Origin: Thuidium tamariscinum
Taxonomy: Eukaryota; Streptophyta; Bryopsida; Hypnales; Thuidiaceae
Assembly: GCA_947034885.2 (NCBI GenBank)
Contig: OX344749.2
Coordinates: forward strand, 23,017,501 to 23,081,500
Length of the DNA: 64,000 nt
Direction: 5' to 3'
Shown: positions 46,401 through 57,296 of the stretch, piece by piece
Numbering within the stretch: the first letter of the stretch is position 1
Layout of the letters: the number at the start of each line of letters is the position of its first letter
The notes under the pieces: generated by a model
Seen by the model: the letters and a program-made list of their open reading frames with translations, nothing else
Databases searched by the model: none
Told to the model about the DNA's origin: nothing
Made by a program: the position numbers and the translations under genes

Positions 46401-49400
46401 AATTTTTAATTCAGAATTTGATTTAAAGCTTTTTGCACAAAGAATTGAGGAAGCACCCTAGAAAACTTTGGCATGCAAGGGTTTAATGAATGGTACATTT
46501 TATTCTAATCGGCAAGTTCATTCTACAAATTCTATTTATAGATTATTTCTTGTTGTACCTATATGACGTTTTTATTAATATAATGTACTATATTACTAGC
46601 ATACAGGATTGATAGATATCTACATAGCATATTAAATCATTCTTGTTCATAAAAACATTGGAAATAATTTTAAAAAATTCACCAACATGACATGACCATT
46701 TTTAAGGTTTTGCTATTCATTTGTTTTTACCTTTCTTCTTGTTGTTGACAGAACTATTACTTTTAGTTTTTTAAGAACGGAAGAATTTTTATTTAAGATA
46801 AATTCTTCTACAAATATAATAAATGTAAAAATTGTTTATTATAAATAACAAAATATTTTGCTTTCCGCTATCTTTTCCAAATTACACTATCAATAATTAT
46901 GGTACAATTCCTATATAACAAGTGATTTGTAGTAAATTTTATGAGAAAATTATAACTAAGTATTACAGAGTGCTTAAAGAAAAGAAATTGGGATGGAAAA
47001 GAACTGGAAAAAAAATGGGAAGGGATAAAGAGGTAGATAGGAAGGAAAAAAAATGGGAAGGGATAAAGAAGAAGAAAGGAAAAATGGAAAAGCAGAGCAT
47101 TTGAAGTTTTGATTCATCTAAAAGAAAGCATGCTTTCTCATGACATCATATAGCAAATACTAATAAACAATAATTGCATAAATTGAATTTTTCACATGGC
47201 GTGGTAGAAGAGACTACCATATACATGCAATTCATAAGTAATATGAAGATTAGGAAGTAACATATGAAGCCATAACTTAAAAGCAAAACAGATTTACACA
47301 TTGTACTATCAAACTCTGTGATTGAGGGGCCTAACCCTAAACCAAAAATGTGAATTGTAACTAAAATGTAGGAAATTCACCTTCTACCAGTTCAGGACAC
47401 TCACAGTTATGCCGGTTGTAAATTGAATCTGTAAATATGTAATGCCAAAGATCCACATTTTTATAGGTTTATAAATCTACCCTTTTTTCTTATTATCATT
47501 TGGATGAAAGCCAATTTAATTTTTGGGGATACTTTGGGAAGTTGTGGTTCCATTAAAAGTTTGGATTCAGTCCAACTACTGCATGTATTTCTTTCAAATG
47601 GCAAATGAGGTACTATATCAAACAAGAAATTGTGCATATAGCAATAGTAGACATCTTGTAAAACTTGAACTTCTTAAAAGCAATTTCAAGTTTTCATGAA
47701 GTACACTTAAATAGCGCAATACAAAAATGAATGGATTTGGCATTAGTATTTCATTATTGAAAACAAACTTGGATATTTAACCCATAAAGGTATTTTGCTA
47801 ATTATGTTTCCACCAAAATCACTCCAAAACTGTGATTTCTAACACAAGTGCAGTTTTTTTTCAACATATTAAATTGTAGGATCTCGTAGTTATGTGGTTT
47901 GAAAAGATGTGGAAAAAATTCAAATATATTCATCATGTAGATTGCAAGATTTTAACATTTAAACTAACAATAATCACGTATTTGTCCTTCTAAAAATCAT
48001 AGCACCTGTATCTTATAAGGTTATATTTGTATTGACAAATACACGATTTTTTCTTTTAAAAGAAGGTTATTTTTACAATTTTTTTTTGCCTTAGTTGTCT
48101 GCAATTCAAACAAAGTAACATAAGAAGCCATAATTTTTTAACCATGTAGTCAAAAGTTACGAAAGTTATTGGGCCCTAACGGTACTCCTGGGATTTATGT
48201 TGTGTGAAAATTTCAAAGAAATAAAACAAAAACTCCTTCCATGGTGAGCTGTCCAAAATTGCTATGTTGCCAAAAAAAACATAGTTCAGGGCTTCGGGGG
48301 GTTACGTTCCTAGATGATGAGGAATCCTTTGTCGAAATTGTAGAAAACAACGTCCCATATTCAATATTATAGGTAAGAACTAAATCGCTTTACGCTACTT
48401 TAAAGTTTTATAAAAAAGAAGTTTCTTATTCAAGAAAAAGGATGCTACCTCATACATTCAAATATATGAACCCCTAAACATACCATGGGAATCTTCGGTT
48501 AAAAAAAAATCTAGAAGTACACGTTGGAAGTCAAAGCACTGTAGAAGATCTTCCGTTTCCACCCCTAATTCCTTACAATTATGCTTGCAATTTTGTCCTA
48601 CATAAAAAAATTCCCTAAAACCAGGGAATGGCTTTGGCATCGTTTAAGGTTAAGGACGCTTCCATTGCACCCTAGAATGCTATCATTGATTAAAATGAAA
48701 GAAGACCCCCCTTTTAGAAAAAAATTGAGCCCCATTTGTTAGATAAATACAAGACAATCATTAACATAAGTATAATATAACACAAATGGTTTTGTAAATG
48801 AATTAACAACACCTAGGACAATTAGTTTTAATAAAATACAATAACACACAATTCGTTTTAAGACTTAGAATCACGCGTTTGGATTTGGGGATCTGTCAGA
48901 AACGCAATTGTGGTGCGCTTTCTGGGGGCCGGATTTTATTGGCTGTGTCAGTCCGACCCACAAAAAGAAAGAGGAGCAGCCAGGGCCCAGGGGCCCAAGT
49001 TTGCTACCATACGAAAAAACTGAAAAATTGGAAAACTGGGGTGGAATAAATTTTTTTTTAAATAACAAAAAATTTAAGAAAAAATTAGGGTGGAATAAGT
49101 TATTTGGTGAGAGATGCGTAGCATTCGTTAGCATTCTAATTTAACCCTTAAACGTCGAAGAGGACGTTTTGCGTCTGCAGAATGAGAGAGAATCTTCCCT
49201 TGTAGAGTGGAAGTGCAACTATTGGTCCTCGGTTTTAGGGGTGGAAAGGGGAAATCTTCTACAGGGTTTTTGACTTCCAATGAATATATTTGGCTTTTCC
49301 AAAGTAGATGATGTCACACGGAATCAAAATGCATGATTTCCACGGTCACCAGTCCGTCGTTCAAGGGTTAATCACACAACTTGAAGAAAAGTAAAAGCAG

Positions 49401-50422
49401 AAGTCGCCCACCGAGCTCTTCGGGTGGGAAGCCTCCAAGTCAGGAAGCACGGTCATAGGCTCCCAACGTCGCGGTCAAAGGGTGCAACCCACGTGGCTGC
49501 ACCACGACCCTTTCCTCTTGTCCAAGGTTAGGGTTTGCAGTTCTTCATGTTTTTGTTCTCTTCTCCTCTCGCGCCGTGTTTTGTGGGTGCATCGCGCCGA
49601 GTTTGCATTTCCTTTGCGCTCCGAGCGTGCGTTTTCTTTGCGAAGTTCAATGGCCTGTGTGTGTGTTTGTGATTGTTTGTTTGTGTTTTACGGGCGCGTG
49701 TGTGTGGTGCTGCCTTCCGCGGTAGTTGGGTCTGGCACGACTCCGGCCGTGACGGTGTTTTTGGTCGAGGCCGCCCCTGCGTGTGTACATCGCGCATTGT
49801 AGATAGCTGTGCATTTGTTTCGTTTTTTGTCCGCTCCAATGTGTAGCCGTAGTGCGTCGGAGTATTTGGGAGGCGCAAGAGTTCTGTTGGGTGTTTGGGA
49901 GGCGCATGTGCTGCGAGGTGCGACCTAGGGCGACCGCAATTTGGATTTGCGCACTTCTTTGAAGCTGGCGCGGAGTTTGCTTGGCGAGGAGCTAGCGGTT
50001 TGAATTTGAAGTGCTCGTTTGCAGGTGAGGATGTTGGGTTTAGGGTTTGCTCTTGACAGTCAGTCTTTCAATTCAACTGCATTCAAGCTGCTCCTTGTTT
50101 TTGAATTGTATCTCCTTCTTCAGAGAAGAGCATGTGCAGACAGTTTCTTGATTTTGAAGTTTCAACTTGCATTCACGGATGTTAACTCCCAATCTCTATA
50201 CATCGCAGACTCTGATTATCTCCTTGTGGTACAAGTATTAGCGTCACAGTTACCTCATTCCATAGGTAACAACACAAAACGTTTTGGGAACTCTAAAGTA
50301 TTGTGGAAACAACAATGAATCCGAAAACAGGGCAGCAACATCCAGGACTGGCATTAGGGTTTCCGTGAAATAAACATTCAAAATTTCTAGAAATACAGGG
50401 AGTAGTCCAATAAAAGCAGGAG
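43430..50422. other. 7-kb spacer between divergent genes A and B
   Basis: 43430-44000 is of ordinary GC and may be the gene A promoter. 44000-48850 is AT-rich without recognisable genes. A GAAGGGATAAAGA-type short tandem repeat lies at 46980-47090. 49440-50040 is CpG-rich and contains TTAGGGTTT twice, as plant promoters and leaders often do, so it may hold the transcription start of gene B. None of the 21-bp palindromes is found in this spacer. Confidence 0.4.
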
Positions 50423-50867
50423 ATATCTTCGACTCGAGGATAATTATCTTCGACTCAAGGATAGTTATCCTTGACTTGAGGATAACTATCCTCGAGTCGA
50501 AGATAATTATCCTCGACTCGAGGATAGTTGTCCTCCTTTCGACAACATAAAAATTTCACTACCCATCCAGCCCCTGAAGAAAAACAATGGGACTGAACCC
50601 AAGCGCTGAAAACAATAAGAGACAATTATCCTCGAAGCGAAGATAATACTCGGAGAAGACGAACATCACATCCTCTATCAATCCTAGGACTAAACAACTT
50701 CCTAATCAATACGAAACCTTCTATATCCTGAGAGGGTAGATTATCCTCGATGCGAAGATAATGCTTCAAACTGCTCGACCCATATAATGCTCGACTAAAA
50801 AGCAATGATCATAGTCTACAAGCATGGGCCAGTAAAGAAAGTAAAGTTATCTTCGAACCGAAGATAA
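50423..50867. repeat. 21-bp palindromes upstream of gene B, five in exact tandem
   Basis: Five copies abut without a gap: 50423-50443, 50444-50464, 50465-50485, 50486-50506, 50507-50527. A degenerate sixth follows at 50528-50548. Three more stand alone at 50626, 50741 and 50847, the last 54 bp before the gene B ATG. The repeat unit equals the palindrome length, so the array was probably made by unit duplication. Its members differ at several positions, so the array is not brand new. Confidence 0.9.
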
Positions 50868-52356
50868 TATGAACACTATACTCACGGTCTGAAAAATTGC
50901 AATTGTGCAGACATATCTAAATGGCTGCCGAAGGTGATTACGACTACTCAGCAACAAGGCCATTCATAGAGCCATTCATGTGGCAAGGAGATGCGCCATT
51001 CTTTGCGGACATGGAGGACCAGTATGGCGACTTGTGGAAGCTGAAGTCAGTCGTCGAGTCTTGGACTATGGGCATCAACAGATTCAAGAATTACGTATTC
51101 CTTCGTCTAAAAATAAAGGGGGCGGCGAACTTCCAACTTTTCAATGTGAGTGAGAAGGTTGCATTCGTGGAGGATCATCAAAAAGAATATGTCGTCCTCA
51201 ATCTGGAAGCAGTCAATGACAAGGGCGAGGAACTCCCGCACACTCACTCGATTGTCTTTCACCAGGATGCCAACACAGCCAATTTCGATTTGGATGAACT
51301 CATCAAGTCTCTACAGGAGGCAGCAAACGAAAATCTTACGCGAGAGATGACCAGGAAGTTTCATCCATGGCTCACAAAGGATGCTGGATCCATGGCAAAA
51401 CGACTGAACTTACTCCTACGCGATCTGGAGAAATACGCTTTGACTAACGTCGAGAAGTCAGGCGCTACAGGTCGAGGGGTATCACAGAACAGGCAGGTGT
51501 CCCAGCTAGCGTCCCAGATTGCATCAGTTGGGAGAGGGACATCCGCTAGCCGAGGTAGCGGACCTAGTTCTGCTCGAGCTCAGCCTAGGAAGCGTAAACC
51601 GAGCACTACAGAGGTGGGGGAGAGTAGCGGTAAGCGCCAGCGAGCGCCGGCACCAAGTCGAGCTACAGCGGCTGGTAGTTCAGGGTCAGCTTTAACAACC
51701 GTGGCGGCAGCAGCGGCTGTTGACGACCAACCTATTAAGAAGTACGAGCTTGCAGCAGCATACCAGGAGAACTTCTGGAATAACTGCAAAGACTGCTTTA
51801 TTTTTGATCCACAGACTTTCACTGTATCCATTGACAAATGCTTCTTAGCAAGGCCTAAATACATTATCAGGTAGTTGGAGCAAAAGATTGTCACTGAAAC
51901 ACGGGAATTCTTGGTCGGTTTGTCAAACAAGAGGCAGCGTCAGACAATCTGCCTCACACCCATTGATGAGAAAAAAAATCTTTTAAAGGAGCAACCGAAA
52001 AGCTGGGATGAAATTAAAGATGGGAGCTTCTTCATCATCAATGGGCAGCACAGCATCACTACATCGAAGCAGCTTCAAAAAGGTGGTTGCTGTGAAAAAA
52101 GAAAACAAGAACTCCAGACGTGGGACGCCACGATAGTGTGGAGCCTGAGTGCGGAGAAACTTACTCAAATTTCGGGCTGGTACAATAGGACTAACCATCT
52201 GAAGCATAGTCAGCCAACCTGGGGCAATCAAATTTCTTTATGTTGGTCGATCTGGGTTAGCTCCAAGAGACCTACTGCTGTGGAATCAGACCGAGAGAGG
52301 AGAAATAATGGTTTCAAGTTCGACAAGAATGCATACCAGGTAATGCTGTTTTGTAA

Positions 52357-52461
52357 TTATCCTCGAGTCGAAGATAATGTATGTATCGAGAGTCTTAATT
52401 TCTTCATGACAGTTTCTAGTTGAGCTCATTACTGTGTCGATTATCCTTGGGTCGAGGATAT
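52357..52461. repeat. Two 21-bp palindromes in gene B intron 1
   Basis: Copies at 52357-52377 and 52441-52461. The first begins 18 bp after the donor GTAATG at 52340. Both are inside the 193-bp intron, so they make up over a fifth of it. Confidence 0.85.
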
Positions 52462-53889
52462 CTGTAATACAAAGTTTCATCAGATTAGTATTGGGACCAA
52501 TACTAATGCCAATTTGGATTGCTACGCTACAGAAATTTGTAGAGGCTCTGATATTTCGATACCAGAGCGTGAATCCGGAGAAAGACGGGAACAGAGTCAA
52601 CAAAGAATCCGACATAAAAAACGAAATCAGAATAGTAACGTTGGATGATGAGACGTACCTGTTATGGAAGACGTTTCTGAAGCGCCACACGGAAGGGACT
52701 CTTATCGATCCCTGCACAGGGAAGTCATATCGGAAGGCCAAGAATTTCAACCTCAAGACTTTTGAGCTGAAGAGAGAATTCTTCAAGCATTTAGGGCACT
52801 TCACAGATCACGATCTCTATGAGTATGTGCTCCATTTGCTAGGGAAAACTCCAGGTCGCTCTCTACCATACCCAAAAGTCTCAGTGGGGAAGTCGAAGTT
52901 CTTGGTTGAAGACAATATGTCCCATGCTGACTGGGTAGAGCGTCGGAAGTGAAAGAAGGTAGTTCTCGAGGAGTTCATGGCTATTGATAAGAGCTTGAGG
53001 CTGAAGGACCGCGAAGGAGATGTAAAGGACGGTGTATGGAGAGAGTGGAAAGAGAAACACCTCTTCAGTTCAGCTTCTTGGGATTTTTTGCTGAACGCAT
53101 TGCCGGCGGCCTTCTTCGTGAAGCGTCTAACCAACGAGGGGAAGTTGAAGACGGCTGCTGACTATAAGGACAAGGCATTTCCTACACTCTTCCCTCTATT
53201 GAAGAGATTTCTTCTCCTCAAGAGCAACGTGAAGCCGTCTGAAGGGGAAGTGCAAATTCGTGGGCACGATTGCTTTCCTCAAGGCTTCAGTAGCAGTCAC
53301 GTTTGGACTTACCAAAAGCGAGGGCTTCCTTTTGGAGTCATTGACTTCAGACAACTTCCCAGACCGATTCCGGAATCAGAACAACCTGATCCGCTGTTGC
53401 CGCTTTTGAAGTTCCTATCTGACCATATGAGGCCCACTTTGGTGAGTCCAGATCTGTGGTTGTGGATTCCGACCAATGCTTTCGAGTATGAGGAGGCTTC
53501 AGCTTACGCGGAGAAGAAAATGAAGTAGTATGTGGTGAAGACCGCTCTCTACATCGAGTGCAAGGCTGAGAAGTTGAACAGCTCCATAGCGCGGAAGGAC
53601 CCTCCTCCAGTGAAGCTTCTCTTTCTAATTCGAAAGGACAAAGACGGTGCTCCGATAGAGCACAGTTCTTTGAAGAAGGTGTACACCACTTCCGACGGCA
53701 CCTTCTACAAGGACCTTCGGTTTAATACCGAGTCCAAATTCAGATCCCATCCTAGCGAGCTTAGGATGGAGTTCTATATCGACGTTCTTCAAAGTTTTGC
53801 TACGAGGGGGGAGAACGTCCTCAGCATCTACGGGGGATCGAAGTTTTTACTTGCCACAAAGGTAAACATCTTCCTCGTCTTTCGTTTTA

Positions 53890-54028
53890 TTATCTTCGGG
53901 TCGAGGATAAACCAGTGAAATTCACAAAAGCCATTTTGAGTCAAAATGTCAATGATAAGCAGACTAGCTTTATCATCGGGTCGAAGATAAATTCTGGGTT
54001 TGATCATTTATCTTCGTCTCGAGGATAA
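53890..54028. repeat. Three 21-bp palindromes in gene B intron 2
   Basis: Copies at 53890-53910, 53970-53990 and 54008-54028 within the intron 53862-54171. The cores vary (GGG, TCT) while the outer TTATC/GATAA and the CG steps are kept. Confidence 0.85.
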
Positions 54029-55127
54029 TCTCCTTGTGTGTTTAGAGTTGATGAAATCGATATGGTTATTTGCTGGTGGAAGGTACTCTCTCTTTATGAG
54101 TTCTGAGTCGTGGTAAGCCTGGGTTCATACAGAAGTTGGTCCTTTATTAATTCGATTATCGTGTGTTGCAGCTTTGCGGCATGTTCTGCTACGCTGTAGC
54201 AAATAGACACCACAGGGAGAAGCTCCTGTAGCTTGTGAGGCGTGGTATCGCAGCGGACGTGAATGACTTTCTTCACGACAATTCACCTTACAAGCCCAAC
54301 TACGTTCGACCACGTTTGTTGCGGTCCCCTGATCCTGACTTTGAGTCCACGCCAGACTCATCAGAGAAAGATGGTTCTCCCGAAGGGACAGAACCCGCGG
54401 AGGTGGTCAGGGAGGAAGTGGTCCTGCGGAGGAGAAAGGAGGCAGTAGTGGACGATACTAGGGAGGACAAGGAAGAGGACAGTGACAGATCTCTTGAGAA
54501 GGAGGACTCCGTGCCGAAGGGAGATGGAGCTGAACTTGGCATTGACGAATTCGGGACAAACGTCAGCATTGTCCAGAATTCAGATCTGCAGCTCACCGCC
54601 AATGATTTTGAGGTGAGACCCCGACAATGCTTGTCGTCATCGGTGGTTGAAGAGGAAATACAGATGGCGTCTGATAAGGTGGCCCCGGATTACGAGGGCA
54701 AGGAAATTATAGATTTAAGCGACGGGGACTCTTACGATGACCTCAGGCATTTGAATTACGATGCACCCATCCCGGACACTGCGACATCATTTGCACCGCA
54801 AGATCAGGGGACGTCGACGGAGGTTACTACCGCAGACGCGCAAAAGAATTCCGGGATTTCTCAAAGCGGTTCGGCTCCAAGGGCATCGGAGGTGAAACAA
54901 GAGAAGTCCGACTGGTGGCAAAAACGTAACGAAGAGATCGCCAGGGTTCGGAGGGAGGAGGCATTGGAGAAGGAGAATATGCAGGCTGAGTTGCAGAGGA
55001 TGAAGGAGGAGAACCTTTGTCTGAAGGCGGAGAATGCCAAGAGTGCAGCACTCTCTCATGATGCAAATGCGGATGGGCCGCATAAGAGTGGTTCGTCAGT
55101 GCAGTTGGACTCTGCTAGAGTTGGGGA

Positions 55128-55490
55128 TTATCCCCGAGGCGAGGATAAATCATTAACTTCCTCGCCCTCCCCCAGAAGGAAAAAAAGCTCTCCTCCTGTT
55201 GTGGCAAATTATCCACGAGGCGAGGATAAGTCAGTGACCCCCTCGCCCTCCCCCAGAAGGCAAAATCGTTCTCCTCCTGTTGTTGCCAATTATCCTCGAG
55301 GCGAGGATAAAGGTCTCCCTCATTCCGTTGCATCTTCTAGGCAATTGCGTTCCCCTCCTCCTGACGACTCACAAGATTTGGCCCTTCCTCTCCACGACAA
55401 GCAACCCAGTCCCAAACAAAGGATTGGTTGCACTGTGAGTCTCGTTGCTGGACTTGTAGCTTGTGTGAATTATCCTCGGGTCGAGGATAA
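55128..55490 (+). repeat. Coding 21-bp palindromes and 81-bp tandem repeats in gene B
   Basis: Palindromes at 55128, 55209, 55290 and 55470 are all read in one frame as DYPRGEDK, NYPRGEDK, NYPRGEDK and NYPRVEDN. The first three are spaced exactly 81 bp and head a 27-residue repeat (NYPRGEDK, then a Ser/Pro/Arg stretch such as PSPSPRR, then SPPVVA). The palindrome is conserved to the base, including synonymous positions, more than the rest of the repeat. Confidence 0.9.
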
Positions 55491-56076
55491 TTCCAGTACC
55501 CCTCCTGATGAGGATTATCAGGAGCAAGAGTGCGTTGCCCCGATCGCTGATGCTGAGCGGTTTGAGCAGGTGCATGAAGAAGTTCCGCCTCCGACAACGT
55601 CTCCCATTCGAAATTACGAGGCGGAGTCTCAGAACCCACCCGATGACGAAGACGAAGAACAAGTCGATTACGGTGATGGCAATGAGGATGCCATGGAGTT
55701 GGCGTTTGGACAGGTATCGCCGCAGACATCTGACCCCTACTGTCTTGATTGTGTCTCTGGGAACTCTGAGTGATGAGTACTGTTCTGTCTTTGATGCTTG
55801 CTGCGTTTTGTAGTGAGAGACTCTTATATCGTCTTGTCCTGTTGACAGGAGGGAGTGGAGAGTCAGTGATTGACTTGCGTCGGCATACCTCCCGTTTTAA
55901 ATCGTTCGTTGTAGTATAGGTCACATAGTGGGCGTGGTTTTGGATTGTATAGAGACGGTAGAATTTTAGCAAGTGTGCTACCACATGTAAATTAAATTCT
56001 CTGAAAATAAATATTCGTGTACAGAGTTCAATTCAAGTCGTTGGTAACCATCTGTTTTTGCATATGTTTTGTCCAG

Positions 56077-57084
56077 CGCATGGGGCTGAAATATTTGCAT
56101 CGTCCTTTGGCACTCAAACATGATTTTAATGAAGGGATTCTGCAATCGCTTAGTGGGGGGCAATGGGGTTCGCCGTTGTTTGGATCACCTGGGTCTGCGT
56201 TTCATCAGGTAACTCCACTTCTCTCTTGTTTCTGATTTTACCAGGTAGTCACGGGCAGCGGTGGAGAGAGAGTTCCTCGGAGTGTTGCCCCAGTAGCACC
56301 CGTTAGGCCGAAGAAGTGGTTGAACCTCGTCTTCGACCTCAACGGAGTGCTTTGCCATTGCGAGAATAGGACCTTGTATAAGAGTGAACCTGTCCATTAT
56401 CCAAAGGACTGTGTTTTCTCGGATCGGGTTCCCACGCTAGTTGCGTCGAAAGCTGTCTTCGTTCGTCCCAATTTGAGGGACTTCTTGAGGGAAGTCGGCC
56501 AATTAGCAAACCGTATTGTATTCTGGAGCTCCATGGTCTACAAGAACGCCGAACCCATTGTCCGGTTTCTCTGCAAGAACAACTTAGAGGCCTTCGTTGT
56601 ATACGGTCAAGAGCATTGCAAGACCGTTGAGCGTTCACCAGGGAATTTTCTCTTTGAGGGACTCAACCCTACGAAGCATTTGTTTTTGAAAATCCTCGAT
56701 GAACGGTTGTTCACGCGGCCTGCGGATCCCATGTATTTTAACGCGGACAACACTATTCTTATTGATGATTCCCCGGCAAAGAGTATCTTGAATTACAATG
56801 GGAACGCAATATTTTTGGAGTCGTGGAATCAATTCCATCGTGGGGACAAAGTGTTGATGTCAGCCCTCCTCCCCTTGCTCAAGCGAATTAGTGAACACTG
56901 TCCCCCCGGGCACTTGCGTGATTTTGTTGACGCAAACCGCATAGGTCAACCCCCGCTGACGCGTTCCTCGTATGGCGTGGGTCATATGTTGGAAGGATTG
57001 AGGGAGTCGGCTAGGAATTTCGGGTGCAACTACGTGCTCCCGGGGATGGGCGTAGTGATCAAACCAGAGCGATGCAGGACATAG
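56077..57084 (+). CDS. FCP1/NIF-type HAD phosphatase-like region with altered DxDx motif (possible gene B C-terminus)
   Basis: Exons 56077-56208 (ATG at 56080) and 56245-57084 join in phase 0; the ATG-initiated product is 322 residues. Motif I reads VFDLNGVL, where FCP1-type phosphatases have DLDETL or a close variant. The first Asp (nucleophile) is kept but the second, the general acid/base, is Asn. Motif II (IVFWSSM) and the acidic motif (ILIDDSPAKS) are present. By family knowledge, loss of the second Asp usually abolishes or greatly reduces phosphatase activity, so a binding role is possible. The acceptor at 56076 and a donor at 55714 would fuse this in frame to gene B, where all other introns are also phase 0. 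A separate gene is the alternative. No internal stop. Confidence 0.65.
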
Positions 57085-57241
57085 TTCTTCCGTGCGATTT
57101 CGCATTTGTAGAATTAGCTTTAGATTTAGAGGAGTTGGAATTCATTTGTAAATATTATCCATTTGAAATATAATGATTTTCATTTTCAACTTCATCTTGG
57201 TTGCACTGTGGTATTCTTGAGTGTCCCCTTCATTTGGTTGA

Positions 57242-57262
57242 GTATCTTTGAATCGAGGATAA
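57242..57262. repeat. Last copy of the 21-bp palindrome
   Basis: Slightly diverged copy between the FCP1-like stop and the next exon-like frame, 35 bp before its acceptor. No further copy was seen to the right. Confidence 0.7.
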
Positions 57263-57296
57263 TGGGAGGGACTCCTTCACATTTTTCCTTTTCCAG

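Larger units (their letters stand above)
50921..55773 (+). pseudogene. Gene B: large element-like protein with ParB-like NGQHS motif and NYPRGEDK repeats
   Basis: Exons 50921-52339, 52533-53861 and 54172 onward, all joined in phase 0 by GT-AG introns. N-terminal region of unknown type (FIEPFMWQGDAPFF), then a Ser/Arg-rich linker, then DGSFFIINGQHSITTSKQLQ, which resembles the core of ParB/sulfiredoxin-fold domains, and further conserved-looking blocks (FSSSHVWTYQKRGLPFGVIDF; LCGMFCYAVANRHHREKLL). The C-terminal 500 codons are acidic, low-complexity, with a coiled-coil-like segment (RREEALEKENMQAELQRMKE) and the 27-residue NYPRGEDK repeats. In-frame stops lie at 51872 (TAG), 52950 (TGA), 53526 (TAG) and 54229 (TAG), with intact coding character on both sides and no frameshift. 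The frame ends at 55773, but a donor at 55714 would join it in phase 0 to the FCP1-like exons. Function unknown. Element origin is inferred from the context and shared motif. Confidence 0.6.

Noticed and set aside
49482..49878. Overlapping frames on both strands in the GC-rich patch
   Set aside because: Low-complexity composition and lack of domains; better explained as promoter or leader of gene B.
50423..50548. CRISPR-like array
   Set aside because: The repeats abut without spacers and are palindromic over their full length; the host is eukaryotic.
55337..55984. Minus-strand 215-codon frame
   Set aside because: Antisense to gene B exon 3; open because of the repeat composition.
57070..57084. 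FCP1-like frame ending in a mutated splice donor leading to 57297
   Set aside because: The phase does not match and the product already has family-typical length.
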